DNA from: Candidatus Brocadiaceae bacterium
GTDB taxonomy: Bacteria; Planctomycetota; Brocadiia; SM23-32
Assembly (NCBI GenBank): GCA_003551785.1
Contig: PUNP01000070.1
Span: 1 to 6,077, forward strand
DNA: 6,077 nt
Direction: 5' to 3'
Shown here: piece by piece, positions 1 to 6,077 of the stretch
How the letters are laid out: each line of letters begins with the position of its first letter
Position numbering within the stretch: position 1 is the stretch's first letter
Position numbers and translations under genes: made by a program
The notes under the pieces: model-generated
What the model saw: only the letters and a program-made list of their open reading frames with translations
The model's database searches: none
What the model was told of the DNA's origin: nothing

Positions 1-93
1 CAGAACTAAGTCAAAAACAAGAAAACAGATTCAAGTTAAAATTCACGGGAGAAAAAATTGAAAGTAATGCTGGAACGATTGAGCGCAGGCGGG
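1..93 (+). other. Left edge: possible 3' end of an upstream gene, not recognised
   Basis: Two + strand frames are open from the window edge. One ends at TGA 59-61 (19 codons visible) and the other at TGA 135-137 (44 codons visible, starting ELSQKQENRF). The longer one has a believable charged, amphipathic composition, but its last codons run into the hairpin at 94-181. The shorter one would end about 33 bp before that hairpin, the more usual spacing for a terminator. I recognise neither, and the piece is too short to choose between them or to show that any gene is present. Confidence 0.2.
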
Positions 94-181
94 TAAATCC
101 GGAGTGCAAAAAACGTGACAAACCGGTCTTTTTATGATTTGTCTATAAATTGGTTTGGCGCGTTTTTTTGCTCCGGATTTA
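94..181. terminator. Long imperfect inverted repeat with A-tract/T-tract, probable intrinsic (bidirectional-type) terminator
   Basis: Arms 94-127 and 149-181 are near-complementary. The outer part pairs TAAATCCGGAG (94-104) with CTCCGGATTTA (171-181). The inner part pairs 114-127 with 149-162, with one mismatch (118/158) and a few G-T pairs, around a 21-nt loop (128-148). An A6 run (108-113) precedes the inner stem and a T7 run (163-169) follows it directly, the classic layout of a Rho-independent terminator. The A-tract would let it work on both strands. It would insulate hsdM from upstream transcription. The matching outer arms are longer than a terminator needs, so a small palindromic mobile or repeat element is an alternative. 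Confidence 0.5.
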
Positions 182-258
182 TTCATTTTACATTGAAAAT
201 AGCCGGTCGTTTTGGCGGTGCTCATGTACATAGGAGTTTTGAAATAGAAGTACACCCT

Positions 259-293
259 TTGTTGTTATTGAAAGCGCATCTGAATAACAACAA
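259..293. repeat. Perfect 11-bp AT-rich inverted repeat (stem-loop or operator-like dyad)
   Basis: TTGTTGTTATT (259-269) and AATAACAACAA (283-293) are exactly complementary and flank a 13-nt loop. No T-run follows, so it does not look like a terminator. The right arm can also pair partly with TGTTATT at 304-310, so two mutually exclusive foldings are possible if the region is transcribed. It lies about 265 bp upstream of the predicted hsdM promoter, which is far for a classical operator. Confidence 0.5.
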
Positions 294-339
294 GCTGTTT
301 TGCTGTTATTCTGTTACATACAAAAACTCAGGATAGCCG

Positions 340-354
340 GTTCCGCAGCGGAAC
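340..354. repeat. GC-rich 7-bp palindrome
   Basis: GTTCCGC and GCGGAAC flank a single A, giving a perfect 15-bp dyad in an otherwise AT-rich stretch. Neither flank has an adjacent T-run, so it is not a standard intrinsic terminator. It could be a protein-binding dyad or a copy of a short dispersed palindromic repeat; one copy in one window cannot distinguish these. Confidence 0.4.
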
Positions 355-533
355 GACTAATACAGGCAATTCAGGTAAGGCACCAATCCTCGGCCAGAAA
401 ATCATTATTATTATTTATTAATGGATTCTATACCTAAACAATTATGATGTCATATTTTCCTTAGATTTATGATTGCGTGCTGACAGCAGTTTTAGCTTGC
501 ATAGAGACGGTTTATGTCGTAAACTATCCCCAA

Positions 534-562
534 GTAACAGCATAATTTTACAAACTTATAAT
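534..562 (+). promoter_or_regulatory. Putative sigma70-type promoter of the hsdM operon
   Basis: A perfect -10 hexamer TATAAT (557-562) is preceded, at exactly 17 nt, by GTAACA (534-539), which matches four of six bases of the -35 consensus. Transcription would start near 568-570 and leave a leader of about 22-24 nt before the hsdM ATG. There is no other comparable promoter before hsdM and no gap between the three genes for an internal one, so this probably drives the whole operon. Confidence 0.55.
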
Positions 563-591
563 GAGGCGTATTAGGTAGAAACATAAAATAT

Positions 592-2727
592 ATGGCTTTG
601 GAAAACGGACAACTTGGTTGGATCGCCGGTTTTATATGGAATATCGCTGATGATGTGCTTCGGGATGTGTATGTAAGGGGAAAATACCGTGACGTCATCT
701 TACCAATGACAGTCATCCGGCGCCTCGATGCCGTGCTTGAACCAACGAAAGAAGAGGTCAGAAAACTTAACAAACAGCTCGACGATGCAGGCGTTGTCAA
801 TAGGGAAGCCGCGCTTTGCCAAGCCGCCGGCAATTGTTTTTATAATATTTCCCCTTTCACACTCAGGGACCTTCGCGCCCGGGCAAAACAGCATCAGCTC
901 AAAGCCGACTTTGAAGCTTATCTTGATGGTTTTTCAAGCAATGTCCAGGAAATTCTCGAAAAATTTAAATTCCGCAATCAAATTTCAACCCTTGTTGAAG
1001 CCGACATACTCGGCAGTTTGATTGAAAAATTTACTTCCCGCAATGTGAATCTCGGTCCCGATCCCGTATTTGATCAGGATGGTAAAGAACGCCTGCCCGG
1101 ACTCGACAATCATGCTATGGGTACGATATTCGAAGAGCTGATACGGCGTTTCAATGAAGAGAATAATGAAGAGGCCGGCGAACATTTCACCCCGAGAGAC
1201 GTGGTCAAGCTCATGGCCAATATGATTTTCTATCCTATTGCCGATAATATCCAGGACGCTACCTATAGGATTTACGACGGGGCCTGCGGCACGGGAGGGA
1301 TGCTGACTATTGCTGAAGAAACGCTCGAGTCGATGGCCGAAGAACTCGATAAGGAGGTTTCTATCCATCTGTTCGGACAGGAGATCAATCCCGAGACTTA
1401 CGCGATCGCTAAGGCCGATCTGTTGCTCAAGGGTGAGGGAGAGGCCGCCGAAAATATCAACTACGGTTCCACTCTCTCTTCCGACGCCTTCCCTTCGATG
1501 GAGTTTGACTTCATGCTATCCAATCCGCCGTACGGCAAGAGCTGGAAGACCGATCTGAACCGTATGGGGGGCAAAAACGATCTCTCCGACCCGCGGTTCA
1601 GCGTTCAGCACGGAGACGAGGAACTGTCGTTGGTAACGCGGTCCAGCGACGGACAGCTCATGTTCCTTGTCAACAAACTGTCCAAAATGAATAATAAGCC
1701 CCCTCTCGGCAGCCGTATTGCCGAGGTGCATAACGGCTCCTCTTTATTCACCGGTGACGCCGGTCAGGGCGAGTCCAACATACGGCGCTGGATCATTGAA
1801 AACGATTGGCTCGAGGCCATCATCGCCCTTCCTGAAAACATGTTTTATAACACGGGCATCGCAACCTATATCTGGGTGCTCACCAACCATAAGCCCGAAC
1901 ACCGCCAGGGAAAGGTTCAGCTTATCGATGCAACGGATATTTATACGCCGCTGCGAAAAAATCTCGGCGCTAAAAACTGTGAGTTCTCGGCTGAGCAGAT
2001 ACGCCGTATCATTGACATGTTTCTGGAATTTGAAGAGACCGAACAGTCGAAGATATTTTCCAATAAGGCGTTGGGCTACTGGAAAGTGACCGTCGAACGG
2101 CCTCTACGCCTGCAAGTCGACCTATCGGCGGAAGCTCTGAAGCGTCTTGAAGAAACAGCGAAAGAAGCGGGCGAAGAGGGTCTCGCAGATGCGGCGCGGA
2201 TGATGGCCGAACGATACGGACCGGGCCCGCACCAAGACTATAACAGCTTCAGAAAAGCTCTTGAGGTTGAAGTAAAGGAACTGGTAGGCAAATTAACTAA
2301 AAAGCGGGAGAAAATTGTACGGGAAGCGTTGACGGAAAAGCATGAGGAAGCCCAGCCGGTTATCAAGAAACTGAGCCCGCCGTCGGCGGGAGAAGATCAC
2401 GTTCATGGCCGTTATGGTGTGACGCTCAATATGAAGCCGCGAATAGCGAAATATGAAAACGACACCGATCTCCGCGACACCGAGCAGATACCGCTCACTG
2501 AAGACGGCGGCATCGAAGGATTCTTCCGGCGCGAGGTCCTGCCGCATGTTCCCGATGCGTGGATCGATGAGAGCAAGACAAAGATCGGTTACGAGGTGTC
2601 GTTCACGCGTCATTTCTACAAACCGCCCGAGATGCGGTCGCGGGGGGAGATCAAGGCTGAACTGAAAAAACTCCAGTCGGAGGCTGAAGGACTGCTGGAC
2701 GAGATACTGCTTGAAGGAGGGCTGTGA
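592..2727 (+). CDS. hsdM: Type I restriction-modification system DNA methyltransferase subunit (HsdM)
   Basis: This 711-residue N6-adenine methyltransferase subunit would act with HsdS to methylate adenines in the host's recognition sites. An N-terminal HsdM_N-type helical region (about 5-160, with ILPMTVIRRLD and VLEPTKEEV) precedes the N6_Mtase catalytic domain (about 170-500). The SAM-binding motif YDGACGTGGM is at 228-237 and the catalytic NPPYG at 311-315. EHFTPRDVVKLM just upstream is also typical of the family. The C-terminal part (about 500-711) has charged helices, the segment YEVSFTRHFYKPP (667-679) and a final coiled-coil-like helix (685-707), likely contacting HsdS. It is longer than the E. 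coli K-12 HsdM (about 530 residues), but near 700 is usual for this subfamily. The ATG at 592 gives a family-like N-terminus. The best Shine-Dalgarno candidate, AGGTAG at 573-578, is weak and far (13 nt), so initiation may be modest. The TGA overlaps the hsdS ATG by one base. All key residues are intact. Confidence 0.96.
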   Translation: MALENGQLGWIAGFIWNIADDVLRDVYVRGKYRDVILPMTVIRRLDAVLEPTKEEVRKLNKQLDDAGVVNREAALCQAAGNCFYNISPFTLRDLRARAKQHQLKADFEAYLDGFSSNVQEILEKFKFRNQISTLVEADILGSLIEKFTSRNVNLGPDPVFDQDGKERLPGLDNHAMGTIFEELIRRFNEENNEEAGEHFTPRDVVKLMANMIFYPIADNIQDATYRIYDGACGTGGMLTIAEETLESMAEELDKEVSIHLFGQEINPETYAIAKADLLLKGEGEAAENINYGSTLSSDAFPSMEFDFMLSNPPYGKSWKTDLNRMGGKNDLSDPRFSVQHGDEELSLVTRSSDGQLMFLVNKLSKMNNKPPLGSRIAEVHNGSSLFTGDAGQGESNIRRWIIENDWLEAIIALPENMFYNTGIATYIWVLTNHKPEHRQGKVQLIDATDIYTPLRKNLGAKNCEFSAEQIRRIIDMFLEFEETEQSKIFSNKALGYWKVTVERPLRLQVDLSAEALKRLEETAKEAGEEGLADAARMMAERYGPGPHQDYNSFRKALEVEVKELVGKLTKKREKIVREALTEKHEEAQPVIKKLSPPSAGEDHVHGRYGVTLNMKPRIAKYENDTDLRDTEQIPLTEDGGIEGFFRREVLPHVPDAWIDESKTKIGYEVSFTRHFYKPPEMRSRGEIKAELKKLQSEAEGLLDEILLEGGL
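2714..2720 (+). promoter_or_regulatory. Shine-Dalgarno that decides the hsdS start
   Basis: AAGGAGG (2714-2720) lies inside the last codons of hsdM. It is 6 nt from the ATG at 2727 but only 3 nt from the in-frame GTG at 2724, so ATG 2727 is the better start. The resulting TGATG junction places hsdM termination and hsdS initiation on the same bases, favouring coupled translation. Confidence 0.75.
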
Positions 2728-4196
2728 TGTCGACAGAAGAGCTTGAAACAGTGCGGTCAAAAGAGCACGGCCTGAAAGAAAAAGCTGACTTTTTGAAACC
2801 CTATCCAAAATATAAGGAGACGGGGTTTTCATGGTTAGGGGAAATCCCAGCACATTGGCAATGTCTTCCGCATAGAGCACTTTTTGAAGAAAGAAAAGTA
2901 CAAGGGCATGACAAGGAAAAGCTTCTATCCGTGACGATTTCACGCGGAGTAATCCTACAATCAGAATTGCTTGCTAATACTTCGAAAAAAGATACATCTA
3001 ACCTTGACAAATCAAAATATAAACTTGTGTTACCTGGTGAGGTAACCTATAACAAAATGAGGGCGTGGCAAGGTGCTATAGGAATGTCTCGTTACCGGGG
3101 AATTGTTAGCCCAGCTTATATTGTGTTTCGTTTTCGGTCATCTAATTCTCCTGATTATTTTCACTTTCTGTTTCGAACATCGGATTTTGCAAAAGAAGCT
3201 GAGAGATGGTCGTATGGCATTACCTCCGACCAGTGGAGTTTGCGCCCAGAGCACTTCAAAATGATATACTCATGTTTGCCTCCTCTTGACGAACAAAAAA
3301 ACATTGTTCGTTTTTTGCATGCACAGGACAAAAAAATAAATCGCTTCATCCGTAACCGCCGGCGGTTGATTGTGGTACTGGGCGAGTACAAGCAGGCCGT
3401 GATCAACCATGCTGTCACGAAAGGGCTTGACCCCGACGTCCCGATGAAAGATCCCGGCGTTCAGTGGCTGGGCAAGGTGCCGGAGCATTGGGAGGTTTTG
3501 AAAATAAAGCGGATTGCAAAAATAAATCCCTCCCGTTCAGAAGCTGTTCAGTTTCATAAATCTGTTCAAAAAGCTGTTTTCCTCCCAATGGAAAACATCT
3601 CTGTTGATGGCCGAATTGAAGAGACATTACAACGGCCAATTCGCGATTTATGGAAAGGTTTCACATATTTCCGCCGTGGGGATGTAATTATTGCGAAGAT
3701 TACACCATGTTTTGAAAATGGAAAAGGTGCTTGCTTGAATGAGTTAGAAACAGAAATCGGTTTTGGAACTACTGAGTTAATTGTGCTTAGGCCTTCCAAT
3801 TCGGTATTGTCGAATTTTCTCTTTCAACTGACAAAGCTCACTGATTTCCGTTCGTTAGGAGTTGAAACAATGACTGGCGCGGCAGGGCAGCAACGTATCT
3901 CACCGGAATTTGTTGCAAACTTTGCTGTTCCTATTCCTCCAGTTTATGAACAAAAAGAAATTGTGGATTACCTTTGTAAAAAGACGTTACAAATAGAGAA
4001 AATGATAGTACGAGCCCAGCGCGAAATCCACCTCATCCAGGAATACCGCACGCGCCTGGTCTCGGATGTCGTGACCGGGAAAGTGGACGTGCGTGATATC
4101 GCAGTTCCGGAAGCTTTCTGTCACGAGAACGAGAACATCAAACTGGACAGAGGATGTGATACTCATGAAGCCAAACCCGCTGAGGAGGTGAGATAA
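2727..4196 (+). CDS. hsdS: Type I restriction-modification system specificity subunit (HsdS)
   Basis: This 489-residue subunit chooses the DNA target for the methyltransferase (and for HsdR when present). It has the usual two-part layout. SWLGEIPAHW (35-44) opens target recognition domain 1 (about 45-190), which contains YNKMRAWQGAIG and GIVSPAYIVFRF and ends near LPPLDEQK. A central conserved helical spacer (about 192-240) ends in AVTKGLDPDVP. QWLGKVPEHW (246-255) repeats the opening motif and starts domain 2 (about 256-408), with GDVIIAKITPCFENGKG and GFGTTELIVLRP, ending near IPPVYEQKEIV. The distal conserved helix (about 410-456) ends RTRLVSDVVTGKVDVRD, and a poorly conserved acidic tail follows. 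Both domains look intact, so the target should be bipartite; I cannot predict it. By hand count the recognition domains are about 40 % GC and the central and distal conserved segments about 60 %, a sign of domain exchange. ATG 2727 is preferred over GTG 2724 because of Shine-Dalgarno spacing. The TAA shares one base with the next ATG. Confidence 0.95.
   Translation: MSTEELETVRSKEHGLKEKADFLKPYPKYKETGFSWLGEIPAHWQCLPHRALFEERKVQGHDKEKLLSVTISRGVILQSELLANTSKKDTSNLDKSKYKLVLPGEVTYNKMRAWQGAIGMSRYRGIVSPAYIVFRFRSSNSPDYFHFLFRTSDFAKEAERWSYGITSDQWSLRPEHFKMIYSCLPPLDEQKNIVRFLHAQDKKINRFIRNRRRLIVVLGEYKQAVINHAVTKGLDPDVPMKDPGVQWLGKVPEHWEVLKIKRIAKINPSRSEAVQFHKSVQKAVFLPMENISVDGRIEETLQRPIRDLWKGFTYFRRGDVIIAKITPCFENGKGACLNELETEIGFGTTELIVLRPSNSVLSNFLFQLTKLTDFRSLGVETMTGAAGQQRISPEFVANFAVPIPPVYEQKEIVDYLCKKTLQIEKMIVRAQREIHLIQEYRTRLVSDVVTGKVDVRDIAVPEAFCHENENIKLDRGCDTHEAKPAEEVR
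4183..4190 (+). promoter_or_regulatory. Strong Shine-Dalgarno of the third gene, inside the end of hsdS
   Basis: AGGAGGTG (4183-4190) is a full-length match to the anti-Shine-Dalgarno and sits 5 nt before the ATG at 4196. It fixes the start of the third gene and gives a TAATG junction with hsdS. It is the strongest ribosome-binding site in the window, so this protein may be made at least as efficiently as HsdM and HsdS from the shared message. Confidence 0.8.
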
Positions 4197-6077
4197 TGAT
4201 AACGCGTGAAGACTCTCCCCAATCCTGGCGGGATTTTCTGGGGCGGCACGAGGGTGCGGACCTGGAATTCAAGTCCGCCCGCGGCGGTCTGCCCGGCAGT
4301 TTATGGGAAACTTACAGCGCCATGGCCAACACCGATGGTGGATTGATCGTTCTGGGGGTTGAAGATGACGGTGAAACAGTTTCGGGAATAAAAAACCCCG
4401 ACCAAATGCGAAAGCAATTCTGGGATACGGTCAATAATCGCGGCAAAGTGAGCGTTAATTTGCTGACCGATGATGATGTGCGTGAAGAATTTATCGACGG
4501 GAAAGTTCTATTGTGTGTACGGGTCCCTCGCGCCGGACGATACCAAAAACCGGTTTATACCGGACAAAATCCTATGACGGGAACTTATCGCCGCAATTAT
4601 GAGGGTGATTATCACTGTTCCGAAAAAGAAGTTTCCAGAATGTTGTCGGACCGCTCTGATGAACCTGCCGACTCCGCCATTCTTGAAGGGTATGGGCTGG
4701 GTGACATCGACGAAGAGAGTTTAAAGCAATATCGCAACCGCTTTTCGTCACAGAAACCGGACCATGCCTGGCTTAGCGAAGACAAAACAGATTTTCTTGC
4801 AAAGCTTGGTGGATGGCGGCGCGATCGAAGAACGGGACAGGAGGGGCTGACAATCGGCGGTCTGCTGATGTTTGGTAAAGTGGAATCCATACAGGATGTG
4901 GGAGCAATCCCCGGCTATCATGTAGATTACAGAGAGCGCCTTTCGGATGAACCGGGAGTGCGTTGGACCGACCGGCTGACAATAGATGGGACGTGGGAAG
5001 CTAACGTCTTTCAATTCTATCAGCGGGTCATAAAACGTTTATCTTCGGACTTAAAACTTCCGTTTCAATTGGATGACGACCTGTTCCGTCGTGGTGAAAC
5101 ACCTGTGCATGAAGCGATACGGGAAGCGCTGGTCAATGCTTTGATTCACGCCGATTATTATGGAGAAGGTGGTATTGTCGTTGAAAAATACAGGGATCGG
5201 TTGGAAGTGTCAAACCCCGGTACATTGCTGCTCTCTTTTGATCAGATATTGCGGGGCGGCGTAAGCGAATGCCGTAACAAAGCCTTGCAGAAAATGTTTT
5301 TAATGATCGGGGCAGGCGAGAAAGCTGGATCGGGGATAGATACGATTCGCCAGGGTTGGCGTTCACAGCACTGGCGTCTGCCACGTATTCAGGAACAATT
5401 CCAACCCGATAGGGTCCAGTTGCTTATGCCAATGGTCAGCCTGATGCCGGAAGAAATACTGGAAGAATTGCGCCGGAATTTCGGAGAGAAATTTAAAAAA
5501 CTGACAGAAGAAGAAGTTCAGGCCGTGGTCACAGCACGGGTTGAAGGTGTGGTTTCAAACGCGCGAATGCGGGAAATTACAGGGGAGCATCCCTCAGACA
5601 TCACGCAAATACTCAAGAATCTGGTAGGTAAAGGATTTTTAAAACAGGAGGGACAAAAGAGGTGGACCACCTATAGGCTTCCTTTTGAAACCTATCATGA
5701 TTATGCCGGGGGTAGACGCCGTAACGAGAACTCTACACATAGTGACATTACCCCCCTACATAAGACGGAAGACTCCACACATAACGGGAGAGACACCCTA
5801 AATAGAGAGGGAGACATCCTAAATAAAGGGGAAAGCTCCCTAAATAAGTGTAGAGACTCACTTAATAAGGATGAGTTTGAAGGGAAACCGAAAGAATTTC
5901 GGGATATGAGTACAGAAACATTGGACAAATTACGAGAAATAGCTTTACCTGCTTCTACGTCGGGCCGGATTGAACCGGAGAAAACCCGGAGTTTGATACT
6001 ATCTTTATGCCGTGGACGTTTCTTGACTAAAAGCCAGATAAGTTTGTTATTAGACCGTGATCCTGAAGGTCTCCGCC
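4196..6077 (+). CDS. AlbA_2 (Schlafen-type) / GHKL ATPase-like / winged-helix protein, 3' end outside the window
   Basis: The frame is open for 627 codons to the window edge without a stop. Residues about 15-150 form an AlbA_2 (Schlafen-type) domain: DLEFK (22-26), AMANTDGG (42-49) and LGVEDDG (53-59). Residues about 270-420 resemble the HATPase_c_4 (GHKL-type) domain of RecG-like or COG2865-type proteins: EALVNALIHADYY (310-322, with the N-box residues E310 and N314), SNPGTL (339-344) and GAGEKAGSGI (372-381). A winged-helix segment follows (about 440-495), then a seven-unit heptad linker (509-557), then the start of a second winged helix (from about 596: LCRGRFLTKSQISLLLDRDP), cut by the edge. 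It should bind nucleotide and DNA or RNA. Relatives are often annotated as predicted transcriptional regulators or ATP-binding proteins and, to my knowledge, recur inside type I RM loci. Regulation of the operon, modulation of restriction, or a separate antiphage role are all possible; the sequence does not choose. There is no signal peptide or membrane segment. Start chosen from the strong Shine-Dalgarno at 4183-4190. Confidence 0.88.
   Translation, partial: MITREDSPQSWRDFLGRHEGADLEFKSARGGLPGSLWETYSAMANTDGGLIVLGVEDDGETVSGIKNPDQMRKQFWDTVNNRGKVSVNLLTDDDVREEFIDGKVLLCVRVPRAGRYQKPVYTGQNPMTGTYRRNYEGDYHCSEKEVSRMLSDRSDEPADSAILEGYGLGDIDEESLKQYRNRFSSQKPDHAWLSEDKTDFLAKLGGWRRDRRTGQEGLTIGGLLMFGKVESIQDVGAIPGYHVDYRERLSDEPGVRWTDRLTIDGTWEANVFQFYQRVIKRLSSDLKLPFQLDDDLFRRGETPVHEAIREALVNALIHADYYGEGGIVVEKYRDRLEVSNPGTLLLSFDQILRGGVSECRNKALQKMFLMIGAGEKAGSGIDTIRQGWRSQHWRLPRIQEQFQPDRVQLLMPMVSLMPEEILEELRRNFGEKFKKLTEEEVQAVVTARVEGVVSNARMREITGEHPSDITQILKNLVGKGFLKQEGQKRWTTYRLPFETYHDYAGGRRRNENSTHSDITPLHKTEDSTHNGRDTLNREGDILNKGESSLNKCRDSLNKDEFEGKPKEFRDMSTETLDKLREIALPASTSGRIEPEKTRSLILSLCRGRFLTKSQISLLLDRDPEGLR
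5720..5866 (+). repeat. Seven in-frame 21-bp tandem repeats encoding a polar heptapeptide linker
   Basis: Seven consecutive 21-bp units start at 5720, 5741, 5762, 5783, 5804, 5825 and 5846. They encode RNENSTH, SDITPLH, KTEDSTH, NGRDTLN, REGDILN, KGESSLN and KCRDSLN (residues 509-557 of the AlbA_2 protein). Loose consensus: basic/polar x x D-S/T-L-H/N. Units 1-3 end in CAT (His) and units 4-7 in AAT (Asn), so neighbouring units resemble each other more than distant ones, as expected from local duplication. Reading frame is kept because 21 is a multiple of three, so gain or loss of units would change linker length only. The repeats join two winged-helix segments. Confidence 0.88.

Larger units (their letters stand above)
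182..533. other. Intergenic stretch with no supported gene
   Basis: I see no convincing coding region, tRNA or known RNA family here. The short open frames crossing it on both strands lack Shine-Dalgarno sites, recognisable motifs and coding-like composition. It contains the stem-loop at 259-293, the palindrome at 340-354 and an AT-rich run of ATT/TTA steps around 402-420. A weak promoter-like pair (TTGCAT 497-502, 17-nt spacer, TAAACT 520-525) is present, but it is poorer than the one at 534-562. The stretch could hold operator sites for the RM operon; nothing in the sequence proves that. Confidence 0.5.

Noticed and set aside
43..336. Short open frames on both strands (43-255 -, 115-336 +) in the left intergenic region
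   Set aside because: They overlap each other and the 94-181 hairpin, have no good Shine-Dalgarno, and show no recognisable protein features.
330..400. Possible tRNA fragment or integron attC-like site around the GTTCCGC palindrome
   Set aside because: No cloverleaf can be formed, and the conserved integron core sites are absent.
561..578. Five-codon upstream mini-ORF (ATG at 561 to TAG at 578) as a possible leader peptide
   Set aside because: Its ATG overlaps the -10 hexamer, so it would lie upstream of the predicted transcript start.
492..833. 113-codon - strand frame crossing the hsdM promoter and 5' end
   Set aside because: It is antisense to the conserved HsdM N-terminus and the promoter; low-complexity Ser-rich composition suggests a shadow.
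2376..2390. GC-rich perfect palindrome (7-bp arms around one T) inside hsdM
   Set aside because: It has no following T-run and is explained by Pro-Pro-Ser-Ala-Gly codons in GC-rich sequence; there is no sign of a regulatory role.
2724..2726. GTG as the hsdS start codon
   Set aside because: It lies only 3 nt from the Shine-Dalgarno at 2714-2720, whereas ATG 2727 has normal 6-nt spacing.
2293..2943. 216-codon open frame on the - strand across the hsdM/hsdS junction
   Set aside because: It is antisense to two well-supported genes, has no recognisable domain, and its residues mirror the codon bias of the + strand genes. It is a shadow frame.
5701..5928. 75-codon - strand frame with a repeated LFR/LCV pattern
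   Set aside because: The pattern is the antisense reading of the 21-bp tandem repeats in the AlbA_2 gene; it has no independent support.

Overview
This window carries part of a bacterial type I restriction-modification (RM) locus, all on the + strand: hsdM (DNA methyltransferase), hsdS (target recognition), then a third gene that runs off the right edge. The third product has a Schlafen-type AlbA_2 domain, a GHKL-like ATPase domain and winged-helix segments. No hsdR (ATP-dependent translocase/nuclease) lies in the window. If the system is complete, hsdR probably follows the third gene; that is inference. There is no taxonomic marker. Frequent Shine-Dalgarno sites and coding DNA that swings between about 40 and 60 % GC point to a bacterium with a mosaic, horizontally moving locus, but I cannot name the lineage.

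Positions 1-591 hold no convincing complete gene. They contain a possible 3' end of an upstream gene at the left edge, a long imperfect hairpin with an A-tract/T-tract layout that looks like an intrinsic terminator (94-181), a perfect AT-rich 11-bp stem-loop (259-293), a compact GC-rich palindrome (340-354), and a good sigma70-type promoter (-10 TATAAT at 557-562) about 30 bp before hsdM. The terminator and promoter together suggest that hsdM starts its own transcription unit.

The three genes form a tight operon. hsdM/hsdS meet as TGATG and hsdS/third gene as TAATG, so stop and start codons share one base at each junction, and each start has a strong Shine-Dalgarno inside the end of the previous gene. 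This suggests translational coupling. HsdM and HsdS should form the modification methyltransferase. The third protein has nucleotide-binding and DNA-binding signatures and could be a regulator or accessory defence factor, but its activity is unknown.

Most worth a second look: (1) the AlbA_2/GHKL/winged-helix gene coupled to hsdS; (2) seven in-frame 21-bp tandem repeats in it (5720-5866) encoding a polar seven-residue repeat between two winged-helix segments; (3) the base-composition mosaic of hsdS, with two AT-rich recognition domains set in GC-rich conserved segments, as expected from domain shuffling.
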